A DNA stretch of 64,000 nt from Salinisphaera sp002433465 (GTDB lineage Bacteria > Pseudomonadota > Gammaproteobacteria > Nevskiales > Salinisphaeraceae): the NCBI RefSeq assembly GCF_040361435.1, contig NZ_APNL01000007.1, positions 145,429-209,428 on the forward strand. Direction: 5' to 3'. Each line of letters opens with the position of its first letter. The stretch's first letter is position 1. The translations under genes and the position numbers were made by a program. The notes beneath the pieces are model-generated. The model saw nothing but the letters and a program-made list of their open reading frames with translations. It was not told the origin of the DNA and made no database searches. This document shows positions 39,687-48,927 of the stretch, piece by piece.

Positions 39687-39691
39687 GACGT

Positions 39692-39706
39692 ATCAGATAA
39701 TTTGAT
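39692..39706. promoter_or_regulatory. LysR-type dyad in divergent promoter
   Basis: ATCAGATAATTTGAT is a 15-bp imperfect palindrome with the T-N11-A spacing of LysR sites. It starts six bases upstream of the LysR start codon, in an A+T-rich region. It is a candidate autoregulatory site. Confidence 0.4.
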
Positions 39707-39788
39707 AGATGAATCAATAATAAGCGTTTCACAGATTGATTTGGCAAGTCCATATTGCGCGCCTCGATCGATACGTTCGGACCGCGTC

Positions 39789-40190
39789 ATGGATAGATGC
39801 AACAAGCCACACGATAAGCCGGCAGCGACACAGCGCACCGAGAGAGCACAGGCACGTCGCACACGTGAGCGCGTTCTAGCTGATCTCGATCTAGCGGGTG
39901 GCGATGCGCGTTACCCGCGCGATCGTCAGCCCGCGCAAAAACCCTATATCTACGCGCCCGCCATGCCGTCGCTGGATCTGATCCAGCATATCCGTGTACG
40001 GCTGCTCGCCTGGCACAACCGTCGCTGGCTGCGGGCGCTGCTGTCTCGCGATGACCATGTGCTGGCCGGCTTCGGCTTCGGTCGAGCCGAGCTGCAGTGG
40101 GCGTTGCGGCTGCCCAAGGAAATGGATGCGAATGAAGCATTGCGTCACAAGCGCCGCCACCGGGCGAATGCCTCTCAACCGACCGACTGA
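39789..40190 (+). CDS. DUF1127 domain-containing protein
   Basis: A 133-residue protein whose C-terminal half carries the Arg-rich DUF1127 (YjiS-like) helix: WHNRRWLRALLSRDDHVLAGFGF followed by RAELQWALRLPKEMD. Short DUF1127 proteins act as RNA-binding or metabolic regulators in some Proteobacteria. This one has an extra basic N-terminal region of about 70 residues. The start at 39789 (MDRCNKPHDK) is tentative because no good ribosome-binding site is visible and the frame extends to 39702. It sits between a LysR regulator and a BCCT carrier. Confidence 0.7.
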   Translation: MDRCNKPHDKPAATQRTERAQARRTRERVLADLDLAGGDARYPRDRQPAQKPYIYAPAMPSLDLIQHIRVRLLAWHNRRWLRALLSRDDHVLAGFGFGRAELQWALRLPKEMDANEALRHKRRHRANASQPTD

Positions 40191-40229
40191 GCCGATCGTC
40201 ACGGCTTCAATATCAACAGGATCATCGTT

Positions 40230-41789
40230 TTGTCCCGACTTAAAACTTATATCCAAACCCATACAAATCCGCCGGTATTTCTGATATCCGGCGGCATCAT
40301 GCTCGTCATGGTCGCTTGGGCTTCGCTTGCGCCGGCACCGTTTGCCGGGGTCGCCAATGAAGTCAACGACTTCATCACGACCTATTTCGATTGGCTCTAT
40401 GTATTCAGCATGGCCGCTTTTCTGGTGTTCGTGCTTGGCGTCGCGTTCAGCCGCGCCGGCAATCTGCGCCTGGGCCCGGACGATTCGAGGCCCGAGTTCG
40501 GTACGTTCTCATGGCTGTCGATGATGTTCACCTGTGGCATGGGCGTCGGGCTCGTGTACTACGGCGTGGCCGAGCCGGTCATGCTCTATCAGAATCCGCC
40601 TTTCGGCGAACCCGAAACCGTAGAGGCGGCCAAGACCGGCATGAACTACACCTTCTATCACTGGGGGTTGCATCCGTGGGGCGCTTATATCGTGTTGGGC
40701 TTGGCGCTCGGGTATTTCTCGTATCGCCGCGGCTTGCCGCTCAAGCCGGCCTCGGCGTTTTACCCATTGATCGGTGACCGGATCAACGGCCCGATCGGCC
40801 ATACCATCGACATACTGGCGGTTTTCGGTACCTTGTTCGGCTTGGCGACGTCGATCGGTCTGGGCGCGAGCCAGATCGCAGCCGGGCTCAGCAGCCTCTT
40901 GCCGGTCAGCAGCGGGCTCGGCACACAGCTGGCGATCATTTTCGTGGTCGAACTGGTCGCGATCGCCAGCGTGATGATGGGCATCAGTGCGGGTATACGA
41001 CGCCTGTCGCTATTCAATGCCGCACTGGCCGGCGTATTGGCACTGTTTGTATTCATCGCTGGCCCGACACTCTATATCCTCAGCTATCTGGGCAACGACC
41101 TCGGTTACTACATCCAGAATCTGCCGCTCACGAGCCTGCGGCTGTTTACCGACGAGCAGGGCGAGGCGTTCCAGACCGCCTGGACGTTGTTCAACTGGGG
41201 CTGGTTCATTTCCTGGTCGCCGTTTGTGGGCATGTTTATCGCGCGTATATCGCACGGGTACACGATCCGGCAGTTCATTCTCGGCACGCTGCTGGTGCCC
41301 AGTGGTGCGTCGATCATCTGGTTCGTGATCTTCGGCCGAACGGCCCTGTACAGTCTGCTCGAGGGCGGCGGCAACCAGGCACTGCTCGACGCGGATGCCT
41401 CGCATATGATCTTCGTGGTACTGGAGGCCTTGCCGGTAGCCGGCACGATCGCCGGCATCGCCGCGATGCTGCAGATCGTCGTGGTCACACTGTTCTTCGC
41501 AACCTCGTCGGATTCCGGCTCATTGGTGGTCGATATCCTCACGAACGGCGGCGATCCGCATCCGATCTGGCAACAGCGTCTGTTCTGGGCCATCCTCGAA
41601 GGCGTGATCGCCGCGGTTCTGTTGATAGCGGGCACACTCGGTGGCGGCAATCCCCTGAGCGCGATCCAGACCGCTTCGGTGGCGTCCGGGCTGCCATTCT
41701 GCTTTGTGCTGCTGGGGATGTGCTTCACCTTGCAGCGCGCTATGTCGGAAGAGCTTCGCTTTGCATCACCTGCCGTTTCGCGAGCCTAG
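40230..41789 (+). CDS. BCCT-family betaine/choline/carnitine transporter
   Basis: A 519-residue, twelve-helix secondary transporter for quaternary ammonium compounds. The family signature GMGVGLVYYGVAEP is present in TM3, and the Trp-rich TM8 segment WTLFNWGWFISWSPFVGMFIAR supplies the aromatic substrate cage. The extended C-terminal osmosensing tail of BetP/BetT is absent, so it may be a substrate-scavenging rather than osmoregulated carrier. The start is a TTG with AGGA about nine bases upstream. A 12-bp stem-loop follows the gene. Confidence 0.92.
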   Translation: MSRLKTYIQTHTNPPVFLISGGIMLVMVAWASLAPAPFAGVANEVNDFITTYFDWLYVFSMAAFLVFVLGVAFSRAGNLRLGPDDSRPEFGTFSWLSMMFTCGMGVGLVYYGVAEPVMLYQNPPFGEPETVEAAKTGMNYTFYHWGLHPWGAYIVLGLALGYFSYRRGLPLKPASAFYPLIGDRINGPIGHTIDILAVFGTLFGLATSIGLGASQIAAGLSSLLPVSSGLGTQLAIIFVVELVAIASVMMGISAGIRRLSLFNAALAGVLALFVFIAGPTLYILSYLGNDLGYYIQNLPLTSLRLFTDEQGEAFQTAWTLFNWGWFISWSPFVGMFIARISHGYTIRQFILGTLLVPSGASIIWFVIFGRTALYSLLEGGGNQALLDADASHMIFVVLEALPVAGTIAGIAAMLQIVVVTLFFATSSDSGSLVVDILTNGGDPHPIWQQRLFWAILEGVIAAVLLIAGTLGGGNPLSAIQTASVASGLPFCFVLLGMCFTLQRAMSEELRFASPAVSRA

Positions 41790-41816
41790 ATAGCGGCGGC
41801 CAATGCTGTGATGCAC

Positions 41817-41849
41817 ATGCCGTCAGCCGGCAGGTTCGGCTGACGGCAT
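41817..41849 (+). terminator. Stem-loop after the BCCT gene
   Basis: ATGCCGTCAGCC and GGCTGACGGCAT form a perfect 12-bp stem with a nine-base loop, 27 bases after the transporter stop. There is no T-tract. The 280 bp that follow, up to 42128, show no gene or recognisable element. Confidence 0.5.
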
Positions 41850-42128
41850 ACGGAGGCTGGTCAGGAGTGCTAGAGAACTTTGTAAGGCGGTTGATCTACG
41901 AGAACACGGCTGGCCCTGACCTCTTCCGGGCCTGGGTTTGGTCGTGCTGGCGCAACCCTCGCTGTCTTCATTTGCGGGCGGTTGTCTTGCCGCAGCGGCT
42001 CGTGGCAGCGCGTGTCGCAACAATCCCTGCGTTGGTAGTCGGGTTACACGGTGTTTTGAGAGCGCTTCGAGCACGATGGTCGCGTATCCAATACGGTGAG
42101 TGTTATTGAGCGACCCAAAGCAAGGTAA

Positions 42129-43066
42129 ATGATGTCGACGAATACAGCCCATACCATAGTACTCGACGTCGGCCCTGAACGGGGCTTGGGCGCCACTCTT
42201 TGCCGCCGCTTCGCTGAAGGCGGGCATCATGTCTGGGTAGCCGGGCCAAACTGGATCGCACGGTTGCTGCGATCAAAGCAGCAGACGGGCAGGCTTCGGC
42301 CTGTGTTACGGATGCCACCGACGAACAGAGTGTCGTCGACTTGTTCGATGCGGTCGAAGCTGCCGGCGGCCATATCGCCTGCGTCATCTATAACGTGGGC
42401 AACAATACGCCCGGTCGTATCCACGATATGACCGCTTCGTACTTCGAGCAGAGCTGGCGTACGATCTGTCTCGGTGGTTTTCTGTTCGGCCGCGAAACGG
42501 TACGGCGCATGCGCGCGGCCGGACAGCGTTCGAGTGTACCGCGCACGCTGATCTTCACGGGTGCCAGCGCCTCGCTTCGGGGCCGCGCCGGTTACGGTGC
42601 CTTCAATGCGGCCAAAGGTGGGCTGGGTAATCTCGCAGCGGCTCTGGCCAAAGAGCATGCGAGCGACGGTATCCATATCAGCCATGTAGTGATCGACGGC
42701 GGGATCGACGGCGACAAGATGGATCAGGCCATGCCGGATGGCACGAAAAAGGCGGCCTGCGAGCAGTTGATCGATCTGAAAGGAATCGCCGCCTCGTACT
42801 GGTTTCTGCATCAGCAGGATCGACGGGCGTGGACGTTCGAACTCGATCTGCGAACCTGGCAGGAACAATGGCAATGGGCGGCTCTTGCCCGCCGCTACGA
42901 GCCGCCGCCTCAACGCCTTTTCAATAGCCATCGCCGTATTCACGAGCGTGGGTGGCGCCGACACCACGTCATGTGGATCAAAAATCGGCGTGCCCGAGCG
43001 GTCGCGTTGCTTGACGGCGAGACATGCGCCATCAATCGCTTGAGTTCGTACGCTCATTCACGATGA
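42129..43066 (+). pseudogene. Frameshifted short-chain dehydrogenase/reductase
   Basis: The N-terminal cofactor-binding part (HTIVLDVGPERGLGATLCRR, then GGHHVWVAG) is read in one frame to about 42243. The rest (LDRTVAAIKAADGQASACV, then DEQSVVDLFDAVEAAGG, the GYGAFNAAKGGLG active-site region and WTFELDLRTWQEQW) is read in another. One base appears to be missing near 42244-42250. The second part also runs about 60 codons beyond the usual SDR C-terminus, as if the normal stop had been lost. The catalytic Tyr-x3-Lys pair is seen as YGAFNAAK. Family members reduce ketones or imines with NAD(P)H. It is probably inactive unless the frameshift is a sequencing error. Confidence 0.65.
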
Positions 43067-43097
43067 ACGTTACGCGCACGAAAAGAACTTGGCATTC

Positions 43098-43113
43098 TGG
43101 ACTAAATGGTCCA
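43098..43113. promoter_or_regulatory. TetR operator candidate upstream of tetR
   Basis: TGGAC-TAAATG-GTCCA is a 5-bp perfect dyad with a six-base spacer, 37 bp before the TetR start. The same TGGAC-N6-GTCC pattern recurs before the metallo-hydrolase gene, which argues for a shared site bound by this TetR protein. Confidence 0.55.
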
Positions 43114-43149
43114 TAATGGCGGCTAGTACACACCGCAGGACAGTCGCCG

Positions 43150-43728
43150 GTGCCTCGACCGCAACAATTTGATCGGAAGCAGGTGCTCCAGCAAGCGCTC
43201 AAAGTCTTTTGGCACCAGGGCTACGAAGCCACTTCGATGACGGACCTTATGCGGGCGACGGGCCTGAGTAAGAGCAGTTTCTACAACACGTTCGCCAGCA
43301 AGCACGAGTGCCTGCTGGAAGCTTTCGACAGCTACCGGGCGGACCGTCTGCGTGACATGGATCGGGTGCTGGCAGGCGACAACGCAAAGGAGTCGATTGC
43401 AACGTTCTTTCGCATGATCGTCTCGGATGCGAAAGCGCCCGAATTCATCAATGGTTGCATGAGTATCAATCAGGCGGTCGAGCTGGCACCACACGACGAG
43501 GCCATCGCCACGCGGGTTGATGAGGATTTTCAGAGGATCGAGGACGCACTGGCCGAAGCAATCGAACGAGGGCAGCGTGCTGGCAGTATCGCCACGCGGC
43601 GCGATGCGCGGAATATCGCACAACTCATGGTTGTCGCGTTTCCCGGTTTCCAGGTGTTGGTCCGGGCGGGTAGTCCTCAAACTCGACTGAATCATGCACT
43701 CGATGAGTTGTTAGCGATCCTCGATTGA
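43150..43728 (+). CDS. TetR-family transcriptional regulator
   Basis: A 192-residue repressor with the N-terminal TetR helix-turn-helix (VLQQALKVFWHQGYEATSM then DLMRATGLSKSSFYNTFASK) and a ligand-binding C-terminal domain of the NemR/AcuR-like type (LFL-like helices, FINGCMSINQAVELAPHD). The start is a GTG with an AGGA upstream. It precedes three metabolic genes on the same strand. Near-identical dyads occur upstream of itself and of the first of these, so autoregulation together with control of the neighbouring set is likely. Confidence 0.92.
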   Translation: MPRPQQFDRKQVLQQALKVFWHQGYEATSMTDLMRATGLSKSSFYNTFASKHECLLEAFDSYRADRLRDMDRVLAGDNAKESIATFFRMIVSDAKAPEFINGCMSINQAVELAPHDEAIATRVDEDFQRIEDALAEAIERGQRAGSIATRRDARNIAQLMVVAFPGFQVLVRAGSPQTRLNHALDELLAILD

Positions 43729-43763
43729 GTCAGAGAGCGCGTCGATATTTTATTTGTTCAATT

Positions 43764-43779
43764 TGGACCGATCGGTCCT
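43764..43779. promoter_or_regulatory. TetR operator candidate upstream of the metallo-hydrolase gene
   Basis: TGGACCGATCGGTCCT contains the perfect 14-bp palindrome GGACCGATCGGTCC, 17 bp before the ATG. It would overlap the ribosome-binding or promoter region and block expression when occupied. It matches the dyad at 43098 in arms and spacing. Confidence 0.65.
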
Positions 43780-43796
43780 TAAAAGGAGTCATAGCC

Positions 43797-44570
43797 ATGA
43801 AACTGAAACAGATCCGTAACGCCACTCTGCGTATCGACATCGGTGGGGTGAAGTTCTTGCTCGACCCCTACCTTGGCGATACGGAAGTCTATTCGGGTTT
43901 CGAAGGCACGCTGAACGATCATCTGCGTAACCCGCGAATTCCGCTGCAGACGTCGATGGAAGAGATTCTGGACGTAGACGCCGTGATCGTGACCCATACG
44001 CACGACGATCATTGGGATGAGGCCGCGATTGCCAATGTGCCCAAGGACTTGCCGGTATTCGCCCAGCATGCGGCCGACGCGGAACTCCTTGCGTCTCAGG
44101 GGTTCGAGGACGTGCGCGTGCTGACTGAAAATAGCGAGTTCAACGGCGTATCGCTCATTCGCACACCCGGTCAACACGGCAGTGACGAAGCGCTCGCGGC
44201 GATCCCGGAGATTCTGGGCGAAGTCTGTGGCGTGGTGTTCAAGCATCCGGACGAGGCGCGCACGCTTTATGTGGCGGGCGATACGGTCTGGAACCGTCAC
44301 GTCGAGGACAATCTCGCGCGGCACACCCCGGACGTGATCGTACTCAATGCCGGGGATGCGCAGGTGCCCGGGCTAGGGTCGATCATCATGGGTACGGCCG
44401 ATGTGACCAAAGTCTACGAAACGATGCCGGAGGCGACACTCGTGGCCAGCCACCTCGACGCCGTCAACCATTGTGCGCTGAGCCGGAATGAACTGCGCGA
44501 ATACGTGCAGGCGCATGATATGACCGATCGCGTACTGGTTCCGGCCGACGACGAAGCCTACTCGTTCTAA
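43797..44570 (+). CDS. MBL-fold metallo-hydrolase
   Basis: A 257-residue metallo-beta-lactamase-fold protein with the dinuclear metal motif HTHDDH at residues 67-72, a downstream His in TPGQHGSD and an Asp in YVAGDTVW. The short form without a beta-CASP domain resembles UlaG/YcbL-like hydrolases. The start at 43797 follows AAAAGGAG; the frame is open upstream. It is the first of three genes behind a TetR-type palindrome, followed 17 bases later by an NTF2-like gene. The substrate is unknown. Confidence 0.88.
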   Translation: MKLKQIRNATLRIDIGGVKFLLDPYLGDTEVYSGFEGTLNDHLRNPRIPLQTSMEEILDVDAVIVTHTHDDHWDEAAIANVPKDLPVFAQHAADAELLASQGFEDVRVLTENSEFNGVSLIRTPGQHGSDEALAAIPEILGEVCGVVFKHPDEARTLYVAGDTVWNRHVEDNLARHTPDVIVLNAGDAQVPGLGSIIMGTADVTKVYETMPEATLVASHLDAVNHCALSRNELREYVQAHDMTDRVLVPADDEAYSF

Positions 44571-44587
44571 TCTGCGGAGCCTTGATC

Positions 44588-44992
44588 ATGTCCACCGACC
44601 AAAACAAGCAGATCGTTCGCGATTTCTACAACGCCATTGCCCGCGAAGACTACGAGGCGGCGGCACGCTGTTGTCACGAGGATTTCGTGTTCTACCTGCA
44701 AGTCGATGAACCTATCCACGGCGTCGACGGCTTCATTGCCTCGGAGAAGAGGAACTTCGATTCTTTCTCGCCGTTCGAATTTTCCATCCAACAATTGCTG
44801 GCTGAAGGCGATCAAGTGGCGGCATACATGCTGTTCGATGGCCTACATACCGGTAACGCTAACGGCATCGAGCCCACCGGCAACCGTGTGCGCTTTTCCC
44901 TGGCGATGTGGCTGACGATCGAAGACGGCAAGATCCGAACGAAGCGTGCGCATTTCGATTCAGCGGACGTACATCGCCAGCTGGGTGCCTGA
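44588..44992 (+). CDS. NTF2-like / SnoaL-like family protein
   Basis: A 134-residue protein with the cone-shaped alpha+beta NTF2 fold pattern: the N-terminal helices VRDFYNAIAREDYEAAARCC, then DEPIHGVDGFIAS, and strands such as VRFSLAMWLTIEDGKIRTKRAHFDS. Members are ketosteroid-isomerase-like enzymes, polyketide cyclases or small stress proteins. The start is the ATG after CGGAGCC rather than the TTG two codons before it. It is probably co-transcribed with the metallo-hydrolase. No catalytic assignment is safe. Confidence 0.8.
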   Translation: MSTDQNKQIVRDFYNAIAREDYEAAARCCHEDFVFYLQVDEPIHGVDGFIASEKRNFDSFSPFEFSIQQLLAEGDQVAAYMLFDGLHTGNANGIEPTGNRVRFSLAMWLTIEDGKIRTKRAHFDSADVHRQLGA

Positions 44993-45090
44993 GCGGAGAT
45001 TGGCCGACAAGACCGTTTGGGTTCGACGCTACAATGCGGGTCAGCCAGATGGATAACGCGTATTAACGAAGATCGTGAGGGAGTCGTTGC

Positions 45091-45825
45091 ATGAATCGCT
45101 TCGAAGGCAAGGTGGCGCTGGTCACCGGCGGGCGCTCTGGCATCGGTCGCGCCATCGCACGCCGCTTGCGTGACGAAGGCGCTACTGTGTTCACCACCCA
45201 GCGCGGCGCGGACAAGGAATTCGATTCGATTCCGGCTGACTTTTCGGATCCGCAAGTGCCGGCGCAGGTTGTGGCTCGTGTCATCGACCGGGCGGGTCGC
45301 CTTGATGTGCTCGTCAACAGCGCCGGCATGATGCAGGAAGCATCGATAGAAGATATGTCGCCCGAGGCGTGGCAGCGCAACCTCACCGTCAACCTGACGG
45401 CACCGTTTCTGCTGATCCGCGCAGCGCTGCCGTTTCTACGCGAAACCGGCGGCAACATCGTGAACATAGGGTCGCTCGAAGGCCTCGCTTCCAATCCCAA
45501 CCATGCAGCCTATTGCGCCGCCAAGGCTGGGCTTCACGGGTTGACGCGTGCCGTGGCGGTGGATCACGGGCACGAGGGCATACGCTGCAACGCCGTGGCG
45601 CCCGGATGGATTAACACCGACTTGAACGCCGATCTTGTCAAGAACGCTGGCGACCCAGCGTCGTTCGAGCGGAATATCGCCAGCATCCATCCTGTGGGCC
45701 GCGCGGGAATCCCTGAAGAAGTGGCGGCGCTGGTGGCTTTTATCGCTGCTGATGAGGCTGCGTTCATTACCGGGCAGATTTACAACGTCGATGGCGGGAG
45801 GACGGCTCAGCTCAGTTTTCCGTAA
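45091..45825 (+). CDS. Short-chain dehydrogenase/reductase (classical SDR)
   Basis: A 244-residue NAD(P)-dependent oxidoreductase with the cofactor motif TGGRSGIG near residue 12, NSAGMM, the catalytic Ser in VNIGSLEG, YCAAK (Tyr-x3-Lys) and the PGWINT motif after it. It ends with NVDGG as classical SDRs do. AGGGAG lies before the ATG. It is the third gene after the TetR regulator and is probably part of the same inducible set, though a 98-bp gap precedes it. The 211 bp after it (to 46036) contain nothing recognisable. Confidence 0.9.
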   Translation: MNRFEGKVALVTGGRSGIGRAIARRLRDEGATVFTTQRGADKEFDSIPADFSDPQVPAQVVARVIDRAGRLDVLVNSAGMMQEASIEDMSPEAWQRNLTVNLTAPFLLIRAALPFLRETGGNIVNIGSLEGLASNPNHAAYCAAKAGLHGLTRAVAVDHGHEGIRCNAVAPGWINTDLNADLVKNAGDPASFERNIASIHPVGRAGIPEEVAALVAFIAADEAAFITGQIYNVDGGRTAQLSFP

Positions 45826-46036
45826 CCGGGCGCGTACTCGCGGCTTTTAGAACGCAGTTCAAACTGGTAGTCGGCCATAGATGATTTCCGGCGGCCTTAT
45901 GGCGGAACGATCTACGCGCTGCACGGCGCCCGCTGGGACGTGCGAAGCTGGGAACGACGGTTGGCATCAAGGTCGACTATGTGAAGATGCTGGTGCAGTC
46001 AAACGCATATGTGGCCTTATTCGCGAATAATCTTGC

Positions 46037-48001
46037 CTAAAGCCGCCGCAACCGCCACATGAAATAGCTGCCGCCGATGAGCGTGGCGACGATGCCGGCT
46101 GGGATTTCGCTGGGGAATAGCAGCATGCGGCCGACCCAGTCGGCCATGACCATGACCAGGGCGCCGAGAACGGCCGCGCCGGCGAGTTGGTGGCGGGCAC
46201 GGGCCAGGCCCATGATGCGCACGAGGTTGGGTGCCAGCAGGCCAATGAAGCTCAGCGGGCCGACCACCAGCGTTGCGCCGGCGGTGAGCAGCGCGACCAG
46301 TACGAGCAGCAGCAGGCGGCTGATGCCGACGTTTACGCCCAGCGACCGGGCGGTGGGCATGCCCAGCGGGAGCAGATCGAGCCAGACCTGTAGCGGTCGG
46401 ACGACGGCGAATAGAACGAGACCCAGCACGGCGACGGTCGCGGCCAGCGGCAGTTCGACGTAGTAGGTGGTGCCGGAAATCCACGCGAGTAACTGTTGCG
46501 TGCGCGGGTCGCCGCCGGCGAGCACGATCTTGGAGACGGCATCGAACAAAAACAGCACGCTGATGCCGGTGAGCAGTACGCGTTCGGGTTCGTAGTCGCT
46601 GCGGGCGTTGAGCCCGACGAGGACGGCCAGCGATGCGAGCGCGCCGAGCATGCCGGCAGCCAGCAGCACGGGCACGCCCGCGCCGGGCATGAGCAGCACA
46701 ACCGCCAGCACGCCCAGACCGGTGCCGGCACTGATGCCCAGCACTTCCGGGCTGGCCATGGCGTTGCCGGACACACGCTGGATCACCGTGCCGGCCACGG
46801 CCAGCATCGCCCCGGCCGCGCCGGCGGCGAGCACACGGGGCACACGCCACAGGCCGGTTTCGTCCCAGGGCCGGGTGAACGGCCAGTCCCAGCCGTCTGC
46901 GCCTTGGCCTACGAACAGCGCGACGATGACAGCTGCGGCCAACCCGATGGCGAGCACGGCAACGAGTCGGCCTGGGGTCTGGCTGCGCGGCGCGGGCGAC
47001 GGCGGCGAGCCCGGTTCGCGTGCCAGATTGAGCCGCGGAATGAGCCACAGCAGCAGCGGCGCGCCGAGTGCGGCCGTGGTGGCGCCGGTGGGAATGAGCA
47101 TCGACGAATGCAGCGTGACCAGTTCCAGTACCTGATCGGTAACCGCGAGCAGCAGCCCGCCGAATATCGGCGCCCAGACAAGCCGGCTGGCCAGCCGGCG
47201 CGCGCCGGCCAGACGCACGATCGACGGTGCGGCCAGGCCGATGAAGCCGACAACGCCCAGCTCGACGATCACCACGGCGCTGGCGAACACGCCCAGCCCC
47301 AGGCTTGCCGCCCGCAGCCAGGCCAGCGATATCCCCAGATTTTTCGCGTTGGTGTCGTCGAGATCGAGCAGCGCGAGCGCGCGTGACAAGGCCACGGCAG
47401 CCACGCCGGCGATCGCCAGGCGCGGCAGCAGATAGAGCACGCCGTCCCAGTTGTTCTGGGCCAGCGAGCCGGCGCCCCAGATCATCATGCCGCGCAGCGC
47501 TTCTTCGTTGAACAGCAGCAGCACCACGGCGAGCGCGCCGAAATAGAGGTTGACCACCAGCCCGGCGAGCACCACCACCGTGGGGGCAAGATTGCGCCGC
47601 CACGCCAGCGCGAACACCAATGCCATGGCCCCCGCACCACCGGCAAAGCCCACCAGCCCGCGTGCATGCAGCATCAGCGCCGGCGCGAACAACGTGCCCA
47701 GAAGCAAGGCCAGATGTACGCCGCCGACCACGCCCAGCGTGGTGGGTGCGGCCAGCGGGTTACGTAAGGTCTGTTGAAACAGCACGCCCGCCAGGGCCAG
47801 GCCGGCGCCGCCAACGAGTGCGGCGGTCACGCGCGGCAGCCAGTTGTAGCGGGCCAGCACGCCGGCGATGTCGTTGCCGTCGGCCCAGAGGGCGGCAATG
47901 CCTACTGCCGAATTCTGGTGCAGCACGCAGGCGGCCAGCACCGCCAGCAGCAGCGCGAAGCCTGCACACAAACGCGCCGGTGTGACCCAGGGCGTGGTCA
48001 T
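46037..48001 (-). CDS. fhuB: Ferric hydroxamate ABC importer permease, fused double-domain
   Basis: A 654-residue inner-membrane permease made of two homologous FecCD domains in one chain, the FhuB arrangement, with about twenty helices. Each half carries the expected GxxLAxxGxxxQ-like and LGVxxG segments: LALAGVLFQQTLRNPLAAPTTLGVVGG in the first half and MLAVAGTVIQRVSGNAMASPEVLGIS in the second. Imports ferric siderophores with FhuD and FhuC. The ATG at 48001 overlaps the fhuD stop by four bases (ATGA). It is the last gene of fhuC-fhuD-fhuB. No outer-membrane receptor gene is adjacent. Confidence 0.93.
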   Translation of the reverse strand: MTTPWVTPARLCAGFALLLAVLAACVLHQNSAVGIAALWADGNDIAGVLARYNWLPRVTAALVGGAGLALAGVLFQQTLRNPLAAPTTLGVVGGVHLALLLGTLFAPALMLHARGLVGFAGGAGAMALVFALAWRRNLAPTVVVLAGLVVNLYFGALAVVLLLFNEEALRGMMIWGAGSLAQNNWDGVLYLLPRLAIAGVAAVALSRALALLDLDDTNAKNLGISLAWLRAASLGLGVFASAVVIVELGVVGFIGLAAPSIVRLAGARRLASRLVWAPIFGGLLLAVTDQVLELVTLHSSMLIPTGATTAALGAPLLLWLIPRLNLAREPGSPPSPAPRSQTPGRLVAVLAIGLAAAVIVALFVGQGADGWDWPFTRPWDETGLWRVPRVLAAGAAGAMLAVAGTVIQRVSGNAMASPEVLGISAGTGLGVLAVVLLMPGAGVPVLLAAGMLGALASLAVLVGLNARSDYEPERVLLTGISVLFLFDAVSKIVLAGGDPRTQQLLAWISGTTYYVELPLAATVAVLGLVLFAVVRPLQVWLDLLPLGMPTARSLGVNVGISRLLLLVLVALLTAGATLVVGPLSFIGLLAPNLVRIMGLARARHQLAGAAVLGALVMVMADWVGRMLLFPSEIPAGIVATLIGGSYFMWRLRRL

Positions 48002-48927
48002 GACTCGGCCCGGCCGGCGCTGCAGTCCTCGCCCAGCGCGTCTACCAGAACACGGGCAAAGCGACTGGCCGAGGGCAGCCCGCCGAAGCCCCATACCGGC
48101 GGCACGTAGAGCACCGGGGCATTGTTCACGGCCGGCAGGTGATGCCAGAGCACGCTGGTGTCGATCTCTTCGGCCACGCCAACGGGCAACGGTTTGACCA
48201 CCACCATGCGCGCGTTATCAATCGAGGCGAGCCGTTCAAGCGGCACCGTGGCAAAGCCCCAGTAGTTGCCGCCGGACTGCCAGGCGTTGGCGATGCCCAT
48301 GCGCTCGAGCACGCTGCCGATGAGGCTGTTTTGGGTATACACGCGCACGTGCCGGGCATCCATGAACTGCACCACCAGCAGCGGCTTGCTCTGCTCGGGC
48401 ACCTGCGCCGCACAGGCTTCGATACGGGCCTGCGTGTCGCGTACAAGCGCATCGGCGGCCGCCTCGCGCCCCACCAGCGCGCCCAGGCGGCGGGTGGATT
48501 CGATGGTTCGATCCCACACAGCGCCCTGCCCGTCGTAGATATCGATCGTCTTCACCGGCGCGATGGGGGCCAGCCGTTCGCTCAGGCCGGAATACATGGA
48601 GGTGATGGTGATTACGTCGATATCCAGCTGCGACAGCAGCTCCATGTTCGGCTGGACCCGCAGGCCCAGATCGCGCACGCCCTCGGGCACGTCGGGCGCG
48701 GCCACCCATTCGTTGTAGGCCGGAATCTGCGACATGGCCACCGGCGGTGCGCCGATGGCGATCAGGGTCTGGGCCTGGCCCCAGTCGATGACGGCCAAGC
48801 GCGGGGCATCTTCGGCCCGGGCAAAGGCGGGCACGGCACAAAAAAACAAGGCCAGCCCGAGCAGCCAGCCTATGCAGATCGCGCGCCGTGCCGGCACGGC
48901 ACGGGCGGCAGCGGCCCGCCGCCTCAC
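47998..48927 (-). CDS. fhuD: Ferric hydroxamate-binding periplasmic protein
   Basis: A 309-residue class III periplasmic binding protein with a signal peptide (ICIGWLLGLALFFCAVPAFA). The start is a GTG at 48927 overlapping the fhuC stop in a GTGA, the same coupling as the fhuD-fhuB junction; the frame is open further upstream but lies inside fhuC. Features of the FhuD/FecB fold include PRLAVIDWGQAQTLIAIGAPPVAM at the start of the mature part, the LDIDVITI strand and NYWGFATVPLERLASID in the second lobe. It delivers ferric hydroxamates to FhuB. Confidence 0.9.
   Translation of the reverse strand: MRRRAAAARAVPARRAICIGWLLGLALFFCAVPAFARAEDAPRLAVIDWGQAQTLIAIGAPPVAMSQIPAYNEWVAAPDVPEGVRDLGLRVQPNMELLSQLDIDVITITSMYSGLSERLAPIAPVKTIDIYDGQGAVWDRTIESTRRLGALVGREAAADALVRDTQARIEACAAQVPEQSKPLLVVQFMDARHVRVYTQNSLIGSVLERMGIANAWQSGGNYWGFATVPLERLASIDNARMVVVKPLPVGVAEEIDTSVLWHHLPAVNNAPVLYVPPVWGFGGLPSASRFARVLVDALGEDCSAGRAES

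Noticed and set aside
41720..42109. A 129-codon plus-strand frame after the BCCT gene
   Set aside because: It starts inside the transporter gene, crosses a hairpin and has no plausible composition.
45826..46036. Possible gene remnant between the SDR gene and fhuB
   Set aside because: A short stretch reads protein-like on the plus strand but has no start, stop context or recognised family; nothing can be supported.
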